A stretch of 8,841 nucleotides of DNA from Syntrophobacterales bacterium. Its GTDB lineage: Bacteria; Desulfobacterota; Desulfobaccia; Desulfobaccales; 0-14-0-80-60-11. The position numbers and the translations under genes were made by a program. Below, one piece after another: positions 6,329-8,841 of this stretch. Position 1 is the first letter of the stretch, and the number at the start of each line of letters is the position of its first letter. The notes under the pieces were generated by a model. The model made no database searches. It worked only from the letters and a program-made list of their open reading frames with translations, and had not been told where the DNA came from. Location of the stretch: positions 1 through 8,841 of the forward strand of contig JAGVPN010000088.1 in assembly GCA_020052215.1 (NCBI GenBank), given 5' to 3'.

Positions 6329-6357
6329 CTTTCAGCTATCAGCGGTCAGCTTTCAGC
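6327..6357. repeat. Short dispersed-type repeat, AGCTNTCAGC units
   Basis: Three decamer units follow the xerC stop codon: AGCTTTCAGC (6327-6336), AGCTATCAGC (6334-6343) and AGCTTTCAGC (6348-6357). This matches in style a 'CAGCTATCAGCGGTCAGC' type intergenic repeat common in many bacteria; that link is from memory. No hairpin of note forms. Confidence 0.5.
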
Positions 6358-6379
6358 AAAGCTGTCCCACATTATACTT

Positions 6380-6403
6380 GGCGTCTTGGCGTCTTTGCGT
6401 GAG
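6380..6403 (+). repeat. Tandem octamer repeat carrying the hslV ribosome site
   Basis: GGCGTCTT occurs twice in tandem (6380-6387, 6388-6395), followed by TGCGTGAG. The phrase 'TTGGCGTCTTTGCGTGAGG' is, from memory, another widespread intergenic repeat. Here its GTGAGG end (6399-6404) falls 8 bases before the hslV ATG and seems to serve as the Shine-Dalgarno sequence. Confidence 0.5.
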
Positions 6404-6412
6404 GTTTTCTTG

Positions 6413-6952
6413 ATGGACCAGAAAAAATTCCGCGGCACCACCATCCTGATGGTGCGCCGGGGCGAGACCGTGGCGGTGGCCGGCGACGGCCAGGTCACCC
6501 TGGGCGACATGGTGATGAAGCACCATGCCAAAAAAGTCCGCAAACTCTACCACGGCAAGATCATCGTGGGCTTTGCGGGCTCCGCGGCCGACGCCTTGAC
6601 CCTGTTCGAACGCCTGGAGGCCAAGCTGGAGAAACACCAGGGGAACCTCACCCGGTCGGTGGTGGAGCTGGCCAAGGACTGGCGCACCGACCGCATTTTG
6701 CGGCGCCTGGAGGCCCTGCTCCTGGCGGTGGACGCCACCGGGGCGCTGCTCATCTCCGGCACGGGTGACGTCATCGAGCCCGACGAAGGGGTGATGGCCA
6801 TCGGCTCCGGCGGCCCCTATGCCCTGGCCGCGGCCCGGGCCCTGATGGCCCACACGAAGCTTTCCGCCGCCGACATCTGCCGGGAGGCCATGACCATCGC
6901 CGCGTCGCTGTGCGTTTATACTAATGATGAGATCGTGATCGAGGAATTGTAG
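6413..6952 (+). CDS. hslV: HslV (ClpQ), peptidase subunit of the HslVU protease
   Basis: This is a 179-residue proteasome-beta-type threonine peptidase. It forms the double-ring core of the ATP-dependent HslVU protease, which degrades unfolded and regulatory proteins in the cytoplasm. Family blocks run through the whole length: [85 protein letters not shown] and the C-terminal [13 protein letters not shown]...EEL. The nucleophile should be Thr9, exposed after removal of an 8-residue propeptide (MDQKKFRG), as in the Thermotoga-type enzymes rather than the E. coli form, where Thr follows Met directly. ATG 6413 is preferred because GAGG sits 8 bases upstream; a TTG at 6386 lies inside a repeat. 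The last 36 codons have a diverged second copy at 7183-7290. hslU is displaced by about 1.1 kb. Confidence 0.96.
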   Translation: MDQKKFRGTTILMVRRGETVAVAGDGQVTLGDMVMKHHAKKVRKLYHGKIIVGFAGSAADALTLFERLEAKLEKHQGNLTRSVVELAKDWRTDRILRRLEALLLAVDATGALLISGTGDVIEPDEGVMAIGSGGPYALAAARALMAHTKLSAADICREAMTIAASLCVYTNDEIVIEEL

Positions 6953-6961
6953 TCGAACGCC

Positions 6962-7159
6962 ATGAAAATCATTTATGACACTAAAACCGACTCACTCACC
7001 ATCACGCTACGCCAGGAGCGCATCAAAGAAAGCGATGAGGTGCGCCCGGGGATCATTGCCGATTTCGGCTATGATGGCGGCCTGGTCCGGTTGGAAATTT
7101 TGCAGGCTTCTAAGGTGGTACAGAACACTCGGGAGATTCAATTCGCCATAAATGCATGA
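6962..7159 (+). CDS. DUF2283 domain-containing small protein
   Basis: This 65-residue protein matches the DUF2283 pattern: YDTKTDSLTITLR at the start, then a glutamate-rich turn, VRPGIIADFGYDGGLVRLEIL and ASKVV. The role of the family is unknown; members are often encoded beside DUF4258 proteins in small toxin-antitoxin-like pairs. No DUF4258 partner is seen here. It begins 9 bases after the hslV stop without an obvious ribosome site, so it probably depends on re-initiation after hslV. Its base composition is like that of the host genes, unlike the AT-rich gene further on. Its stop codon overlaps the ATG of the hslV-tail frame (ATGA, 7156-7159). It is the first part of the DNA that separates hslV from hslU. 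Confidence 0.8.
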   Translation: MKIIYDTKTDSLTITLRQERIKESDEVRPGIIADFGYDGGLVRLEILQASKVVQNTREIQFAINA

Positions 7160-7305
7160 GCAGTATGATTGACATTTGGCGCTTCCTGGCCCATACGAAT
7201 CTTACCCCTGCAGCGATCTGCCAGGAAGCCATGACCATCGCCGCGTCGCTGTGCGTTTACACGAATAGTGAAATTGTGATTGATGAGTTATGTACGACCT
7301 TTTAA
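7156..7305 (+). pseudogene. Truncated second copy of the hslV 3' end
   Basis: This open frame of 49 codons starts MSSMIDIW and then continues as a C-terminal HslV piece (FLAHTNLTPAAICQEAM, then [19 protein letters not shown]), ending CTTF. Aligned with the last 36 residues of HslV, 27 are identical. At the DNA level, 7228-7259 equals 6887-6918 for 32 bases without a mismatch, while flanking codons differ mostly at third positions. The frame has no stop before TAA 7303-7305 because the junction with AT-rich DNA extends it a few codons past the old end. It lacks the catalytic Thr and most of the fold, so it cannot be a peptidase. It may be a relic of the original hslV end, displaced when new DNA entered, or an end copied from a related hslV. 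Confidence 0.8.
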
Positions 7306-8024
7306 AAATTCTCTTAGATATATGGAATCTAATCCGTTATGGAATTCCTAATTATATTGAAAGGTGGCGTTTTGAGAAATTTTTCGGTAGCCATGCGATA
7401 TCTGGCGAGAATGTTTTTGCTGTAGTCGATCCATATAGTCACCCTTTGCCAAGAACAGGCAATCGATATATAAAACATTTTATGAATCGGAAACCAGACT
7501 CACCTCTTATAGGCGAAGATAATGTTTTAGGCGTTAATGTAATCAGGGTAATTAATTATGTATTTGCCACTTTTTCTAAATACCGCAAAATCACTAATCC
7601 AATAAAGATTATTACTGATGAAGAAGCGGGGAAAAAGTGGAATGGAACTTTTATTTGTTTCGGAAGTTCTGATTCTAATATAAAAACATACGATATTGAA
7701 AAATTATCTCAACAATCTTTTTATAAGTTTGATTTTATGTCAAATGGCTATAGAGGGTTTATAATTGACAATAATATATTTGCAATAAAGCCAAACCAAG
7801 ATTATGGAGTACTCTTAAAGTTAAAAAATCCATATAATCAAGAACACTATCTTTTTGTTTGTGCTGGTCTTGGGGAATGGGGAACTTCTGGTTCAGCTTG
7901 TTATCTCTTTGACAAATGGAAGCAACTTTACAAAAGACATAAGGGAAGAGACTTTTGTAAAATTATTGAAGTTGATATTGGATCCGATGAATCTGGACGT
8001 GAAGTCTTTAGCAGTCCCAATTAA
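7290..8024 (+). CDS. AT-rich orphan protein of unknown function
   Basis: I do not recognise this 244-residue protein. The N-terminus (LLKILLDIWNLIRYGIPNYI) is hydrophobic but broken by charged residues, more like an amphipathic helix than a signal peptide. Then come RWRFEKFFG and GENVFAVVDPYSHPLP. The C-terminal half has FICFGSSDSNIKTYDI, DYGVLLKLKNPYNQEHYLF, CAGLGEWGTSGSACYLFDKW and a final CKIIEVDIGSDESGREVF. From memory, bacterial proteins of unknown function share a similar arrangement (a G-rich strand turn with N, then DYG-x-NP, then an AG...GT.G.A block), but I cannot name a family. No transmembrane segment is clear. Codon use and composition differ sharply from its neighbours (bases 7681-7740 have 11 G+C of 60; 8281-8340 have 37). 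The ATG overlaps the end of the hslV-tail frame by 16 bases. This looks like horizontally acquired cargo. Confidence 0.75.
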   Translation: MYDLLKILLDIWNLIRYGIPNYIERWRFEKFFGSHAISGENVFAVVDPYSHPLPRTGNRYIKHFMNRKPDSPLIGEDNVLGVNVIRVINYVFATFSKYRKITNPIKIITDEEAGKKWNGTFICFGSSDSNIKTYDIEKLSQQSFYKFDFMSNGYRGFIIDNNIFAIKPNQDYGVLLKLKNPYNQEHYLFVCAGLGEWGTSGSACYLFDKWKQLYKRHKGRDFCKIIEVDIGSDESGREVFSSPN

Positions 8025-8048
8025 CTAATAAAAAACTTTTAATCATTT

Positions 8049-8053
8049 AAGGA
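8049..8053 (+). promoter_or_regulatory. Ribosome binding site of hslU
   Basis: AAGGA lies 8 bases before ATG 8062. The in-frame ATG at 8053 overlaps this site and is therefore unlikely to be the start. The sequence around it is still AT-rich, so the hslU translation signal borders the foreign segment. Confidence 0.6.
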
Positions 8054-8061
8054 TGTATCAA

Positions 8062-8841
8062 ATGAAATTGCTCAAATTCCTCCCCGGGTCCGGGGATCAC
8101 CTGACCCCCCGGGAGACCGTGGCGGAGTTGGATAAATATATCGTGGGGCAGAAGGACGCCAAGCGCTCGGTGGCCATCGCGCTTCGCAACCGCTGGCGGC
8201 GACAGCAGGTCCCCGAGAACCTGCGAGATGAAATCGCCCCGAAGAACATCATCATGATCGGCCCCACCGGGGTGGGCAAGACCGAGATCGCCCGTAGATT
8301 GGCCAAGCTCACCGCCTCCCCCTTCTTGAAGATCGAGGCCTCGAAATTCACCGAGGTGGGCTACGTGGGCCGGGACGTGGAATCCATGGTCCGGGACCTG
8401 ATGGAGCTGGCCGTCGCCCAGGTCAAGGCCGAAGAGCGGGACAAGGTCCAGGCCAAGGCCGAAGCCGCGGTGGAAGAGCGGCTGCTGGATTTGCTGCTCC
8501 CCGGCTCGACCCCGGGTGAGAGCAGTAATGCGGTTAGCAATGATGCGGGGATTATTAATCCGGCGGAGGGCCGCACCCCCGAAATTAAGACGTCCACTTA
8601 CGAAAAAGCCGCCAAAGGCGACGGCGGCAGCACCCGGGAGAAGCTCAAAAACATGCTCCGGGCCGGACGCCTGGAAGAGCGCCTGGTGGACCTGGAAGTC
8701 AGCCAGCGGGCCACCCCGGTGGTGGAGATCTTTTCCGCCGCGGGCATGGAGGAAATGGACTTCAACTTCAAGGACATGCTGGGCAACCTCTTTCCCGGCA
8801 AGACCAAGCAGCGCAAGGTGAAGCTCTCCGAGGCCCGGGAA
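8062..8841 (+). CDS. hslU: HslU (ClpY), ATPase subunit of HslVU, 5' part
   Basis: This AAA+ unfoldase caps the HslV core, recognises substrates and threads them in at the cost of ATP. The window contains the first 260 codons with no stop; full-length proteins have roughly 440-470 residues. Visible are [17 protein letters not shown] (14-30), the Walker A loop GPTGVGKT (67-74), the pore loop [14 protein letters not shown] (100-113) and most of the intermediate (I) domain from about 112. The Walker B, sensor and C-terminal regions lie beyond the edge. Within the I domain, residues about 148-190 form a Ser/Asn/Gly-rich linker whose codons (AGT, AAT, ATT runs near 8520-8565) are less GC-rich than the rest. 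AAGGA 8 bases upstream sets the ATG at 8062. The gene should act with hslV, although about 1.1 kb of other DNA now separates them. Confidence 0.95.
   Translation, partial: MKLLKFLPGSGDHLTPRETVAELDKYIVGQKDAKRSVAIALRNRWRRQQVPENLRDEIAPKNIIMIGPTGVGKTEIARRLAKLTASPFLKIEASKFTEVGYVGRDVESMVRDLMELAVAQVKAEERDKVQAKAEAAVEERLLDLLLPGSTPGESSNAVSNDAGIINPAEGRTPEIKTSTYEKAAKGDGGSTREKLKNMLRAGRLEERLVDLEVSQRATPVVEIFSAAGMEEMDFNFKDMLGNLFPGKTKQRKVKLSEARE

Overview
The window looks like chromosomal DNA from a GC-rich, Gram-negative bacterium. A delta-proteobacterium (Desulfobacterota, Syntrophobacterales/Desulfobacca-like) is my best guess from the style of the HslV, XerC and L,D-transpeptidase proteins and from the many intergenic palindromic repeats. 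This is an inference; no rRNA or other taxonomic marker is present.

Left half (about 111-4408, minus strand): dgt (HD-domain dNTP triphosphohydrolase), an endonuclease/exonuclease/phosphatase-family protein and a secreted L,D-transpeptidase form a tight unit (gaps of 8 and 1 bases) behind a near-consensus sigma70-type promoter. Further downstream on the same strand are a small secreted helical protein of unknown function and a metallo-beta-lactamase-fold (glyoxalase II-like) hydrolase. A divergent promoter drives a small antibiotic-biosynthesis-monooxygenase-fold protein (4529-4810, plus).

Middle (4811-5425): a stretch without genes, packed with palindromic repeats. Three repeat units in the window (13-98, 4941-5141, 5237-5380) share terminal inverted repeats close to TACCAAGTTGCNRTCAAAAG and are each flanked by an apparent 3-base target duplication (TCA, TCA, TTA). 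I read them as one family of small non-autonomous mobile elements (MITE-like) with different interior hairpins. The third sits between the predicted xerC promoter and the xerC start codon, so it would lie in the 5' leader of the xerC-hslV transcript.

Right half (5426-8841, plus strand): the conserved order xerC-hslV-hslU (chromosome dimer resolution recombinase, then the peptidase and ATPase of the HslVU/ClpQY protease). The hslV-hslU pair is split by about 1.1 kb. That insert holds a DUF2283 gene, a diverged second copy of the 3' end of hslV (27 of 36 aligned residues identical, including a 32-base identical block), and a strongly AT-rich orphan gene of 244 codons. Start and stop overlaps link these reading frames end to end. 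The AT-rich gene is clearly foreign in composition and is the best candidate here for undescribed accessory biology. hslU runs off the right edge after 260 codons.
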